Source: Eustoma russellianum (Eukaryota; Streptophyta; Magnoliopsida; Gentianales; Gentianaceae). Taken from it: a DNA stretch of 64,000 bases. Below are positions 32,390-44,599 of the stretch, piece after piece. The notes beneath the pieces were generated by a model. That model ran no database searches, was not told the DNA's origin, and saw only the letters and a program-made list of their open reading frames with translations. Made by a program: the position numbers and the translations under genes. Where the stretch lies: positions 26,018,554 to 26,082,553 of the forward strand of contig AP025067.1 in assembly GCA_036186865.1 (NCBI GenBank). Reading direction: 5' to 3'. Numbering within the stretch: the first letter of the stretch is position 1; every line of letters begins with the position of its first letter.

Positions 32390-33087
32390 ATGGAGTAGTA
32401 GAAAGAAAGAATCGTACATTACAAGAAATCGCTAGGACTATGTTATGCAAAAATAAATTGCCTAGATTTCTGTGGCCGGAAGCCGTAAATTGTGCATGCT
32501 ATATTGTAAATCGTCTATCTATAAGAAATAAAATAAACAAGACGCCTTATGAGATTTTGAATGATCGCATGCCTAAGATTGACTATTTTCGTGTGTTTGG
32601 ATGCAAATGTTTTGTCTTAAATACAAAAGATAATTTAGACAAATTTGAATCCAAATCAATTGAGTGCATTTTTGTTGGATATTCTATAAATTCAAAGGCA
32701 TATAGATGTTATGATCCTCTTACTAGACAAATCATGGAATCTATTCATGTGAAATTCAATGAATTTGGTGAGATTGATAAAGATAAAGAACATGACGATG
32801 ACTTTGAATTGAAACCCGTGTTGAATGAAGATGATGGTACATTTGATATGCATGATATGAATGACACACTAGAAATGCATGATCACATAGAAATGCATGA
32901 TAACATAGAAAATAATCAACCAAGATGGCATAGAGATCACCCACATGATCTCATCATAGGCGACCTCACTCATGGTGTGCGATCACGTAGAAGATTTACT
33001 TCGGACGAAATAAATGAATTTCATGCTATGATTTCTAAAATTGAGCCCAAAAATATGCATGTGCGCACGATTTCAGAGTCAACCTAA
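32335..33087 (+). pseudogene. integrase C-terminal part, Maximus-like
   Basis: It continues the integrase after the frameshift. The third catalytic residue is Glu in NGVVERKNRT (about 32395-32425), followed by PRFLWPEAVNCACYIVNR and the FVGYSINSKAYRCYDP block typical of copia integrase C-termini. An acidic linker with MHD-rich imperfect repeats (about 32845-32910) follows. The frame then ends at 33087, where reverse transcriptase should begin. Confidence 0.88.
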
Positions 33088-33655
33088 GGTGTCTCATTAT
33101 AATGCGGTAAAAAGAATATTCCGTTATATTAAGCACACGCCCACCTTAGGAATTTGGTACGATAAGGATTCCACATTTGACTTACATGCTTATACTGATG
33201 CAGATTATGGTGGCTGCAAAATAGATAGAAAAAGCACGAGTGGAACTTGCCAATTTATAGGAAACTCACTCATTTTATGGTTTTTCAAAAAGCAAGCAAG
33301 CGTTGCTTTGTCCACTACTGAGGCTGAGTACATGGCACTTAGCCTTTGTTGCACACAGTTGTTGTGGATAAAACAACAACTCTCGGACTTTGGAATTACC
33401 ATAAATCGAATTCCTATATATTGTGATAGTATGAGTGCCATTAATTTGTCTAAGAACCCCGTGTTACATTCTAAGGCTAAGCATATAGAAGTACGCTATC
33501 ACTTTCTTCATGATCACGTAAACAATGGTGATATCGTCATAGATCACGTACGCACAGAAGCACAAGTAGCAGATATCTTTACAAAAGCCTTAAATCAAGC
33601 CACATTTGAATTTTTTCGTTCTAAATTAGGAATGATTTCGGTTGATATGATTTGA
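33041..33655 (+). pseudogene. RNase H of the Maximus-like pol, directly after a deletion of reverse transcriptase
   Basis: From about 33065 the frame reads ARFQSQPKVSHYNAVKRIF and continues through the copia RNase H domain: AYTDADYGGCKIDRKSTSG, ALSTTEAEYMALS, IYCDSMSAINLSKN, KHIEVRYHFLHDHV, then DIFTKALN, ending FFRSKLGMI. The whole RVT_2 reverse transcriptase (no WKVF, LDVKTAFL or YVDD segment) is missing between the linker at 33050 and this point. An otherwise well-kept pol therefore lacks its polymerase. Confidence 0.9.
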
Positions 33656-33895
33656 TTTGACGTGATTTGCTTTCCTTATTTACAGGAATCTTTTGATTTA
33701 CTTTCCAAAATAAAAGGGGAGAGAAAGCATGATTTAAGGGGGAGAGAGATACTAATTGATACTGATTGCACAAATCAAGGGAACCGGATTTGAAATCTGA
33801 AATTCAAATTTCAAAGTTATGCATGTTTGAAGGGGGAGTGATAGCATTTAAATCATGCGCATAAGTTATTTTGAAAATCATCAAAAGGGGGAGAT

Positions 33896-36800
33896 TGTAG
33901 AGAAAAGGGGGTTTGAGTGATTTCAAAATAAGTGATCTAAATGCATGACATATACAAACGTGCATGATATATACATGTATGCATGATACGTTGCTTACAA
34001 TTTGCCTTATTTAGCTTATATATAATGTTGCCGGACTAACGAGCCATGAAGCGTTAAAACTTACATCATATGGCAAACATTTGTTGTGTTTATACTATTT
34101 TCAGGTGCCACCATTAATGAACTAAACTAGTTCATTAAGTGAAGTACTTAGTTTATTAAACTAAGTAGTTCATTAAAGGAAGCCACACTTGGAAAAGGCA
34201 CAAAGGCAACAAGGCTAAGGAAGGAAAGTTTTCTCCTCATCTCCTCATTAATATATACACGCCATATACATAAATAATACATATATTTTCAGATTTTTTG
34301 AAAAAGGCACACGCACATGTATTCCAACGTACTACCGACACGTTATATATATATTATGTGCGTATGTTAACGTCACACCACTATACTTAACTCATATTTA
34401 TGAGTATATTCAGGTCTTATATCATATGATATAAGTCATGGTGATGACAAATTAAATACGACACGTTAAAAGGTTCTAAACCAAAAATTATCGTATCGGG
34501 CGAATACCGAAACTTCACCAATGTGTCACGTACTTGCCATAAATAAATGGCCAGCCCCTATACTTCAAAAATCATCATAAATTTCGTGGCCTACATGATA
34601 TTTTCAGCCAAAAATACTTTCCATGTTGGCACACACAAATCACCCCACATTAAGGCCAAAATGTGAAGATTCCAATTTTAATTTTGACACATGATAAATG
34701 GCACCACTTTAGACCAGCCAAGTGCTGAGATTTAAAGTATATATTATATATATTATGTGTAACATAATATAAATAACATGTGCAAGAAGTTGGAATTTAA
34801 TTAGAGAAAAATCGGATAATCGATAAATATCGAAAATTCGGTTTTCTACGCACACAATGCATGGAACATTTTTGGCACATCATACGACACATATCTATAC
34901 ACTTTTTACATATGTTATACATCTTAAAGTGTTCTAGAAAATTAAATTAAGGGCTGATTGGAATATAACATGTGTGTATTATTAAATGTGCACTATTTTA
35001 CAAAGTTAGCAAAAATAATTTTTAGCATATGTATATACATCATACACGCACATTGCAGCTGAGATGGAGCTTATTTGGAGCCTTGTTGGCATATTGATTG
35101 GTCAAGAATCAATCATACAATGTTGGTGAATTAAAGAGAGAAGCTACAAATGGTAAGATTTCAAACTTTGTCTCACTTATAACACATGCTGAAAATTTCA
35201 GCATGCTAAGCTTGGCTGGCCGATTTTTGCACTTTAATATGACATATTTTATCATCTTGAATTATGTGATTGATTGAGAGTAGAAATGGAAGTACTTTGA
35301 ATATTATTTAAATTCATAAAGTGTGATATTTTATATATCACACATGCTAAAATTTTTTCAACATGTGTGTGACATGACATGGCCGAATTCTTGAGCTTAA
35401 AAGTGTCCAAGTTCATTTCCAATGTGATAAAGATATTTACCATCAATTGGTGATTTATTTAAAAAAGCAAAATCAAAGAAAAATGGTAATATTTTGAATT
35501 GTACAACCATGTAACACATGATGAAAATTCAGCATGGTAAAACTATTATGGCCGATTTTTGTGTCTTAGCAAGGAAGAAATTTTGTCTTGCAATTTATGT
35601 GACAATCTTGTGCATTATGGAAATAATTTTATGATTGATATTGGCACATGTTTAAGTGATATATTCAGATTTTCCAAGTCGTCAAATGATGACACCATCC
35701 AACCAATCATGAAGTGCCAAGTAACCAAAGCTTAAATGATCATCCAATAAGAAGATACCAAGTAAGCAAGTCCATGTCACAATAATGTCTTACATTCTCC
35801 CAAGGACTTAGAAGATAATTTTCAAGAGGGGGACTACACCAAGGGGGGGACGTCCATAGTACATTAAAAGGAAAGAAGAGGAGCAAAAACAAGACAAGTA
35901 CAAGCATTGCAAAATCAAAGTGAAAAACGCCTAGCCTCTTCTTGTGCTACATTCTCTTTCTTTCTTTCTTTCTTCTTGAAAGTCTATTGTATTCATATCT
36001 TTCAATCTTGAATAGGCTTAATATAGACCACCACATATTCCATATCTTTGTAAAAGATTGATCAATGTGTGATCAATCTTCATTCTTGCGAGGTGGTGGT
36101 GTTTGTGCATATTGTATTCAACGTACAAGGTTTGTAAAGGGTTGGAGTTAGTGTGTAACTCTATCAACCCTGTGGTAAGGTGTATTGTGTGTGCGTGATT
36201 AGTGTGAACCAAGGAAGGTGTTCCTTGAAGACTGGAGTAGGTTGTTTATAACCGAACCAGTATAAAATTCTTGGTGCCATTTACTTTCTACATTTACTTT
36301 CAGTTACTGTACAGTTTACTCTTTTTGTTCGCATTTGTAAAAATAGTAAACGACTTTCAAAAATCACAAAAATTTCCAGAAACATAGCCACACGTTCTAG
36401 GGTTAATTTGGCACAAGTTTCAACCCTTTTGGATAAGTATAAGTCGATCAAGCATCAAAAGTTCTGAGACTAGTGCAGTCTGATTTTCAGACTTGCAAAA
36501 GTTGAGACTTTGATTATAATTGACCTACTTCCCAAAAGAATTTTGCAAAACTGTTTCAACCCACTTAAATATAGTATATAAGGAGTTAGTGGTTAAATTT
36601 TCAGAGCATTTGGACTTACACACAAATAGGAATAAATTTTGCAAAACCATCTACCGTTTCTGGCAGATTTGCGCAATCTGATCATCAACGGTTTTTGAAG
36701 GGGTTAAAGGTTGAATTTTAATTTGAAATTTTTAAGGGACCCTCATAACATCTGAGGATAAGTTCTCTCAAAATTTCAGAATTTTTGGAGACCTATAACC

Positions 36801-36946
36801 TAGTTTTAAAAACATTTTAAAACTGGTCCTGAAAACAGAATCTGGTTTCAGAAGTTGAGTTGTTTAGTTTTAAACAAATTTTAAAAACCACACTTTCCGC
36901 ACCACCTATTCAACCCCCCCTGTAGTGGTGCCTTGCAGATCCTACA
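33896..36946 (+). repeat. 3' LTR of the Maximus-like copia
   Basis: Near-identical to 26405-29448. It starts TGTAG after a polypurine tract and ends CTACA before the ACTAG duplication. Confidence 0.93.
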
Positions 36947-36992
36947 ACTAGTTGTGTTGTCTTAGTGGGAAAATTATCTGATTTTCCCAACA
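36947..36992 (+). repeat. 5' LTR of the old copia, part 2
   Basis: The final 46 bases of the interrupted LTR (TTGTGTTGTCTTAGTGGGAA, then TTTTCCCAACA) match 51450-51493. The primer-binding site follows. Confidence 0.85.
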
Positions 36993-37071
36993 AGTGGTAT
37001 CAAAGTCGAAGGTTCGTCTTTGGGTTGTCTGAAATTTGTTGTAATATTGAATACTATATATTGAGTCTGTA

Positions 37072-37946
37072 ATGGCAACTAAAGATCAATAAGCAAATGA
37101 TTTATCTCAAATATTTCATCTGGGGTATTGGGCTCCTCGTCATCATGGTCGAGGTTCTTTGTGTCTAGTTTGAAATTGGCAGTGGAAATATTTGATGGTA
37201 TCGGCCATTTCGGCATGTGGCAAGGAGAGGTCTTGGACTCTCTTTTCCAACAGGGTCTTGATATTGCTATTGAAGGAAAGAAACCAGAAGAGATAGAAGA
37301 TAAAGACTGGAGTATCATCAATCGGTTGACATGCGGAACTATTCGATCATGCCTGTCTAGAGAGCAGAAGTATGCCTTCAAGAGTGAAACTTCTGCACAC
37401 AAACTGTGGAAGGAATTGGATGACAAGTTTCTGAAAAAGAGTGGTCAGAACAAGCTTCTCATGAAGAAAAGACTGTTCCGATTTGATTACCAACCAGTAA
37501 CTACTATGAATGAACACATCACTATGTTTAATCAATTAGTAGTAGACCTGTTGAATTTAGATGTGAAATTTGAGGATGAGGATCTGACTTTGATGTTGTT
37601 ATCATCTCTCACCGATGAATTTGAACATTTGGAAATTATGTTACTTCATGGGAAAGAGAATGTGTCGTTAGATGCTATTTGTTTTGCTTTGTATAGTTAT
37701 GAAATGAGAAAGCAGTATAAGATGAAAAACAAATCAACGACATCAGAAGAAGCATCGGTGGTAAGAGGCCGTCAGCAAAGCCACACAAAGGGGAGAAGAG
37801 GAAGGTCTAAGTCCAAAGGCCAAGCCGTTATCAAAGACGAGTGTGCTTTCTGTCATAAGAAAGGGCACTGGAAGAAAGACTGTCCAAAGCTGAAGAAGAA
37901 AGGAAAGACCCCCGCAAGATGCAAATATTACGGGATGCAAAAGTGA
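37072..37946 (+). pseudogene. gag of the old copia
   Basis: The likely original start is the ATG at 37072, but a stop falls after six codons and the frame shifts. The main open frame is 37128-37946 (272 residues). It has the UBN2 capsid region (LWKELDDKF, MKKRLFRFDYQPVTTMNEHI, SSLTDEFEHLEIML) and a CCHC knuckle (CAFCHKKGHWKKDC, about 37849-37890) behind a basic Arg/Gly/Ser-rich linker. Confidence 0.88.
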
Positions 37947-40890
37947 TGCGGAATCTGATATCTCTTTGATTGTCTCGCTTTCAGCATCATCATATCCAGA
38001 TGAGTGGATAGTGGATTCAGGTTGTACCTAGCATATGTGTCCTATTTGGGAATTTTTCTTTGAATTCCAGGAACTCGTTGGTGGGGTTGTTTACATAGGT
38101 AATGATATCCATGTAAAACAACCGAGATAGGTTCAATCAAGCTGCGAAATCATGATGGATCCACTAGAATTTGCGGGATGTACGATACGTGCCGAAGTTG
38201 AAGAAGAATCTCATCTCATTAGGGGCCTTAGAATGTAAATGCCTAGTTATGACGATGCGAGACGGTGTTCTTAAAGCAACTTCATGAGCACTAATGATGT
38301 TGAAAGGCGTGAGGAAGAACAATCTGTACTACTACCAATGTAATATAATGGTGGGGACAGTAGCGGTAGCAACTTCTAGCACAAAGAAGGATGCTGAGGC
38401 AACGAAGCTATGGCATATGAGGTTGGGACATGCTATAGAAAAGTCCTTGCAAATTCTTACCAAGCAAGGATTGTTGAAAGGTACGAAGGCTTTCAAACTT
38501 GAATTTTGTGAGCATTGTGTTCTGGAAAAACAACGAAGAGTGAAATTTGGCACTACGATTCATAATACCAAGGGTATTCTGGATTATGTGCATTCAGATG
38601 TGTGAGGACTTGACAAGACTCTATCCATAGAGGTAGGCATTATTTTGTCACTTTTGTTGATGATTTTCCAAGAAGAGTTTGGGTATTTACAATGAAGAAT
38701 AACGATGATGTGCTTGACATTTTCCTTAAGTGGAAAGCTAAAGTTGAAAACCAAACAGGAAGGAAGATTAAGGTTATCTGAACAGATAATGGAGGAGAAT
38801 ACAGAGTGATCCATTCCTGAAGGTATGTCAAGACTGTGTCATAGTTTGACACTTCACTGTTAGGAAGACACCGCAGCAGAATGGCGCGTCAGAGCGTATA
38901 AATAAGACACTTGTAGAGAAAGTTCGTTGTATACTGTCTAATGCTGTGTTTGACAGGAAATTTTAGGCTGAGGATGTGACGTACGCTCAACATCTCGTCA
39001 ATCGTTTGCCATCATCTGCTATAGATGGCAAAACTCCATTAGAAGTATGGTCTGGAAAACCTGCGACTGATTATGATTCTTTGCATGCTTTTGGTTCTAT
39101 TGCATCATGTGATTGAATCAAAGTTGGATCCATGGACAAAGAAGGATCTTTTCATTGGCTTCAATCCTGGAGTGAAGGGATACCGTTTATGGTGTATGGA
39201 GACAAAGAAGACGATTATCAGCAGAGATGTTACCTTTGATGAATATGCTATGTTGAACAAAGTAAATCAAGAAGGAGCTGATAGTACTCCGAAGCAGGTG
39301 GCGTATACTCCGAAGCAGGTGGAGTTTGAGCAAAGAGTGGAGATCCCAGCACGAAGCATCATCAGTGACTCTCCTATGGCAGAAGAAGAGTCAGATGAGG
39401 AAGAGGATTCTACCCAAGAACCTCAACAGCAATCCGTGCCAATTGCAGTTAGAAGGCAAAGACGAGAAACTCAAAAGCCTACTCGTTTTGCTGACATGGT
39501 AGCCTATGTACTTACAGTTGTTGATGACATTCCATCCGCTTACACAGAAGCTATTCTAAATTCAGAGAGTGGAAGCTGGACAGGTGCAATGGAAGAAGAA
39601 ATGCAATCTCTCAAGAAGAACAATACATGGAAGCTGCCACAACTACCAGAAGATAAGAAGGCAATTGGCTGCAAATGGGTATTTGCAAAGAAAGAAAGAT
39701 TTCCTCATAAAGAAGATGTTCGCTACAAGGCAAGGTTGGTGGCTAAAGACTTTGCTCAGAGGGAGGGAATTGATTATAATAGGTATTTTCTCTAGTTGTT
39801 AAACATTCATCCATTAGGATTTTGTTGGCCTTGGTAGCAAAGTTGAATTTGGAGCTAGCTCAACTCGATGTGAAAACCGCGTTCCTGTACGGTGATTTGA
39901 AAGAGGAAATCTACATGACTCAGCCAGAAGGATACAAGGTTGCTGGTAAAGAAGATTGAGTTTGTAAACTTACGAAATCGTTGCATGGACTGAAACAATC
40001 TCCGAGACAGTGGTACAAACGATTTGATAAGTTCATGAAGGGTCAGAAGTACAAGAGGAGCAAATACGATCATTGTGTATATTTGCACAGACTTCAAGAT
40101 GCTTCCTACATCTACTTACTATTATATGTTGATGGTATGCTGATTGCAGCAAAGAGTCAAGCAGATATTGACAAGTTGAAGGCTCAGTTAAGTAAAGAGT
40201 TTGAGATGAAGGATTTGGAGGAAGCCAAGAAGATTCTCGTCATAGAGATAAGCAGGGACAGAGAGATGTGCAAACTTTGGCTGTCATAGAAGCAGTATTT
40301 GAATAAGGTACTACAACGGTTTGATATGCACGAAGATACAAAACCTGTAAGTACCCCACTTGCTCCTCATTTGAAATTGAGTAGCCGATTGTCTCCAGCG
40401 AATGATGAAGAACGAGAATATATGGCGAAAGTTCCGGATGCAAATGCAGTTGGAAGCTTGATGTATGCAATGGTGTGCATGAGACCAGATATTTCACAGG
40501 CTGTTAGTGTTGTTAGTAGATACATGCATGATCCAGGCAAGGGTCATTGCAAGCTGTGAAATGGATTCTACGGTACCTCTAAAATACCGTAAATGTTGAA
40601 TTGACATTCGAGCGAGATGAATCACTTGGTCAAGGCTTAATTGGATATTGTGATTCTGATTATGCATGAGATTTAGATAAGCGACGATCTACAACTAGCT
40701 ATTTGTTCATTTGGGGCAAAAATGCCAGTTAGTTGGAAGTCTACCTTGCAGTCAACGGTGGCTTTGTCTACAACAGAGGCAGACTATATGGCAATTACAA
40801 AGGCTGTGAAGGAAGCAATTTGGATTTATGGGTTACTTAAAGACTTGGGAGTTGGTTAGAAACAACTTGAAGTAATATTCTGACAGTCAG
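37947..40890 (+). pseudogene. pol of the old copia: protease, integrase, reverse transcriptase, start of RNase H
   Basis: All domains are recognisable but broken. Protease: EWIVDSGCT then a stop (about 38000). Pre-integrase: LWHMRLGHAIEKSL and FCEHCVLEKQRR (38410-38535). The integrase core is heavily mutated (38600-39060). Reverse transcriptase: AIGCKWVFAKK and RYKARLVAKDFAQREGIDY (39660-39780), a stop, QLDVKTAFLYGDLKEEIYM (39865), another stop, then LHGLKQSPRQWYKRF (39985). The active-site motif is YVDG instead of YVDD (near 40130). RNase H starts at about 40430 (VGSLMYAMVCMRPDI) with more stops. It is cut at TGACAGTCAG by the chromovirus and resumes at 50769. Confidence 0.9.
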
Positions 40891-41577
40891 TGTAGCGCCC
40901 GACCCAGACAGCAGAATCCGAACCGGTGCACCCGTCGTAGCTTACTGAGAAGACTACAAGACGTCTCATCTCTCGAATACACATCACCAATGACGTCAGA
41001 GAAATAAGTGCAGAAACACGTATCTCACAAGTCTAACCATAAAATTTGAACCTCAACGTATAAAGTAATTACAAAAGAGTATCATGAAAGCCGACTAAAT
41101 TCTCAAACGAATGAAAGAAACTGAAACAAATGACAACAGCCTCAACTATCTCCCAATATGTCTCTAAGTATCCCATTCAGCCCACTCGTCATCGTCTTCT
41201 ATGAAAATCATATCGTAACTAGGCTCATCTGCAATGACAAAGGTAGTACCCTTAGAGAAAAACGCTAGCAAGTAACCCGCTTATAAGACATACGGGATCA
41301 ACACATGGCAAGACATGAGTAATACATAATTCAAGGGAAATGGGGCACATGTCTTGTATACTTTCAAGAGCATAGATTTAACAATACAAGAACATAAAAC
41401 AGTAACTCATAACCATTAACGATTAACGATCATCCAAGTCACATAGCAATCATCCCAACTGACTCACGTGATGCATGACAAAATATGCACTACACTACAC
41501 AGTCACAAATGCATGAGCAATTTCTTTTCAAAACAGTACAATGCATGTCACAATGTCCGGTCACATAACTTTATACC

Positions 41578-41800
41578 CTGTAACGCACCTCGGCTTATAT
41601 TTCCATCCCGATTAACGTTACAGACAACTTTATACCCTGTAATGCACCTCGGCTTATATTTCCATCCCGATTAACATTACAGACAACTTAATACCCTGTA
41701 ACGCACCTCGGCTTATATTTCCATCCTGATTAATGTTACAAACAACTTTATGCCCTGTAATGCACCTCGGCTTATATTTCCATCCCGATTAACATTACAG
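41578..41800. repeat. tandem hairpin array (4 units, 59-bp period)
   Basis: Each unit is an 8-base arm, CAC, a 4-base inner arm, an almost fixed loop CTTATATTTCCATC, the inner partner, TTAA and the outer partner. Outer arms alternate CTGTAACG/CGTTACAG and CTGTAATG/CATTACAG. Unit 3 is partly decayed. Confidence 0.9.
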
Positions 41801-42307
41801 GCCACTTTCGCAAACCTGTGCTGAAGCACAGCTCTTTTCAAAACAATATGCAAATGCAAGTGCCATGATGCGAGACTCCTCATTTCAATCATATTCTTCG
41901 TTCACATATTCAATTCATGTTCACATATTCAATTCACATGCAGTATCAAGCAACCACACAAGATTTCCCTCACTTACACATCAATGCTTATGCTTCAAGC
42001 TAGGTCGTCAACACTTAACCTTGATTCTAAAAATTCACAAACCAATGTGAGAACCCCTACCTTTCTTCATTGAACTCTATAAAACCTCGTACGTTCATTT
42101 CCTAACCCTCCTAGGTCATCCACGTTGCGATCAAATTCGAATACCCTTCAATCTTCCAAATTTGGTTCACCATCTTAAGTCATCTTCCCAAGACTTAGAC
42201 TAATCTCAATCAGGTCCTAAGAAGTCTCTAAGGTCACCCAAAGGGTCCCCTAGCTTCCCTATTTCTTCCCTTATTTTCCACCAAAACTGATGGACATCAT
42301 ACCCTTA

Positions 42308-42540
42308 CATCGATCGATCAATGTGATTTCATACCCTCACATCGATCGATCGATGTCCATCAGAGAACATCGATCTCTCAACTTTTCCTACATCGATCGA
42401 TCGATGTCCATCAGAGGACATCGATCTCTCAACTCCCTCTACATCGATCGATCGATGTCCATCAGAGGACATCAATCTCTCAACTCCCTCTACATCGATC
42501 GATCGAAGTACTTCATCCCCTCACATCGATCAATCGATGT
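42308..42540. repeat. ATCGATCGAT palindrome array
   Basis: Palindromes of the form ACATCGATCGATCGATGT occur at 42308, 42339, 42390, 42441, 42492 and 42523, some with one change. They are partly separated by half-sites ACATCGATCTCTCAAC. Confidence 0.9.
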
Positions 42541-43499
42541 CTACGATTCCAGAAAAGAAATTCTGCGATTTCTGCAGAAACTGCAGAACGTAATTTCCAA
42601 TCAATCCCAAACTTCATACCAAGCATCCCAGTCCTAATCCCTGCTATAATCTCATGCTTAAACTACCAATTGAGCGCTATACACATACCAACCAAAGATT
42701 CAAGCCTAGAACCCAATTATTCCAACCTTATCAATCCAAAGACCTCACCTTTCACCCTCAAACCCACACAAAAATGAAATCACAACAAGAAGGGATTCAA
42801 AAGGGTAGGGATTTGCACGATTTCACAAAATCAACAATAACAAAACGATCTTCAACATATAGTGGCCAAAACATCAAAATCAAAACACATAATTCACAAT
42901 TAGAATTCACGGAAAGAAACTACTACATGGTGATCCAATTTTAATATCAAAAGCATGCCTTTTCTCTTTCACAAATCATAAGAACTTATAAGTAGATTAC
43001 TTGCCTTTGATTACTCGAAGAAGAAAGGAAGAAACGGACGAAGATTGGATGGAAGATCCTGAAGTTTCCTCTCTAGGGTTGTAAGGGTTGCCAAAGTCGC
43101 TTAGGGATGATGAGAGCGTCGGTTTTCTCTCTGCGTAATGAGAAAACTGACGTTCTATCAGTTTTTATATGGAAAGGGGAAAATTTGGAGTTTCTAAATT
43201 ATATCCTATTTTCTTATTTATCTTAAAGGATAAATCTTTAGTATTTAATTCAAAAATTAAATACTGATTAATTCCAATATTTAAACTCTCAATTAATTCC
43301 CATTTAATCCTATTACTTAATTTCGAAATTTATTACCGTTGACCGTTATTAATCACATCTAATTCCTTCTTTATCTTTTAATTATTTTACGAAGGGTGCG
43401 GGGCATGACATTCCACCCCCCCTTACAAAAAGTTTTCGTCCTCGAAACTGGCGTACCTTATTAGAAAAGGTGTGGATATGCTCCTTCATTTGCTCCTCA

Positions 43500-44340
43500 A
43501 GCTCCCACGTGGCTTCACACTCCGTATGTTACTCCATTGAACTTTGACATACGGAATGACGCGTCTGCGTAGGACTTGATCTTTCCTATCCACGATCTTT
43601 ATTGGATGTTCTTCATAAGTGATATCTTATTTAACATCCAACGGTTGAGCTTCAAGGATATGGTTCGGGTCCAATACGTATTTCCTTAGTTGAGATACAT
43701 GAAATACGTTATGGACTTGGGACAAGCTCGGAGGCAAGGATAATCTGTATGCTCTTTCACCAACTTTACCAAGCACTTCGTAAGGGCCAATATATCTAGG
43801 GCTTAACTTGCCTTCATTCCGAATCTTGCAACTCCCTTGGTGGGTGAAAACTCGTAGATAGACCTTTTCACCTTCCTCAAACTCCAAGGGTCGTCTTTTA
43901 GTATCGGCCCAACTCTTATTACGATCTTGAGCCACCCTTAGCCTCTCTGTTATCACTTTCACCTTTCAATTGTTTGCTCCACCAATTCTGGTGCAGTGAT
44001 TGTCCTTTCCCCAACTTAATCCCAAAAAACCGGGGACCTGCACTTACGCCCGTATAAGGCTTCAAATGGCGCCATGCCAATTGCTGTGTGTGATAGCTTA
44101 TTGTATGAGAACTCCATTAACTTCAGCATGCTATCCCAGTTTTCTTTGAAGTCCAAGGCGCATGCCCTCAACATACCTCCAAAGTTTGGATGGTTCTCTC
44201 GGATTGTCCATCCGTTTGAGGGTGGTATGCGGTACTCATTTTCAACTCGGTACCCATTGCCTTCTGGAATGCCCTCCAAAATTAGAAGTGAACTTGAGAT
44301 CACGATCCGACACAATGCTGACTGGGATTCCATGCAAGCT
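43500..44340 (-). pseudogene. chromovirus integrase C-terminal half and chromodomain remnant
   Basis: The minus frame 44333-44016 holds the integrase core end (DFKENWDSMLKLMEFSYNK, APFEALYGRKCRSP). The frame 43962-43627 holds the C-terminal GPF/Y-like region (LSPRYIGPYEVLGKVGERAY, VHNVFHVSQLRKYV) typical of Tekay/Del. After a stop at 43627, an out-of-frame YEEHPIKIVDRKDQVLRRR and VKVQW (about 43615-43530) is the chromodomain-like tail, which in active elements targets integration to marked chromatin. Here it is broken. Confidence 0.85.
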
Positions 44341-44599
44341 CACAATGTTATCCACATAGGTGTGGATAATTTCATAAGATGGTACCATGTGGCATGGCTA
44401 TGAAATGAGCTGTTTTGTCAAGCGGTCAACAATTACCCAAATCATCTCATTTCCATTTCTAGTTTGGGTAACCCCATCACGAAGTCCATAGTTACGTGCT
44501 CCCACTTCCATTCTGGAATCTCCAATGGCACCATCAAACCACCAGGTCGTTGATGTTCAGCTTTGATTGTTGGCAAACCAAACACCTTTCAACATACTC

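Larger units (their letters stand above)
26405..36946 (+). mobile_element. SIRE/Maximus-like copia, recent insertion, reverse transcriptase deleted
   Basis: Full boundaries: 5' LTR 26405-29448 (3044 bp), primer-binding site TGGTATTGGAGAGCA at 29451, gag and pol remnants 29503-33655, polypurine tract AAAAGGGGGAGAT (33883-33895), 3' LTR 33896-36946 (3051 bp). LTRs start TGTAG and end CTACA. The perfect target duplication ACTAG (26400-26404 and 36947-36951) lies in the older copia's 5' LTR. The first ~220 bases of the two LTRs differ at only two positions by my reading, so insertion is recent. Gag architecture (UBN2, zinc knuckle, long coiled coil ending in a GLGY motif) is typical of the SIRE/Maximus lineage. 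Confidence 0.93.
40891..43410 (-). repeat. 3' LTR of the chromovirus
   Basis: It contains the four-unit hairpin array (41578-41800) and the ATCGATCGAT palindrome array (42308-42540), and is otherwise AT-rich at its right end. ORFs such as 42290-42637 are repeat artefacts. Confidence 0.93.

Noticed and set aside
26405..36946. Reading the element as an endogenous retrovirus or pararetrovirus
   Set aside because: Integrase precedes RNase H as in Ty1/copia, and there is no envelope, movement or coat gene. It is an LTR retrotransposon.
42290..42637. ORF with repeated DRSMSI-type peptide (also 49658-49957)
   Set aside because: It is a translation of the ATCGATCGAT palindrome array in an LTR. The same DNA is open in several frames and the reading differs between the two LTR copies.
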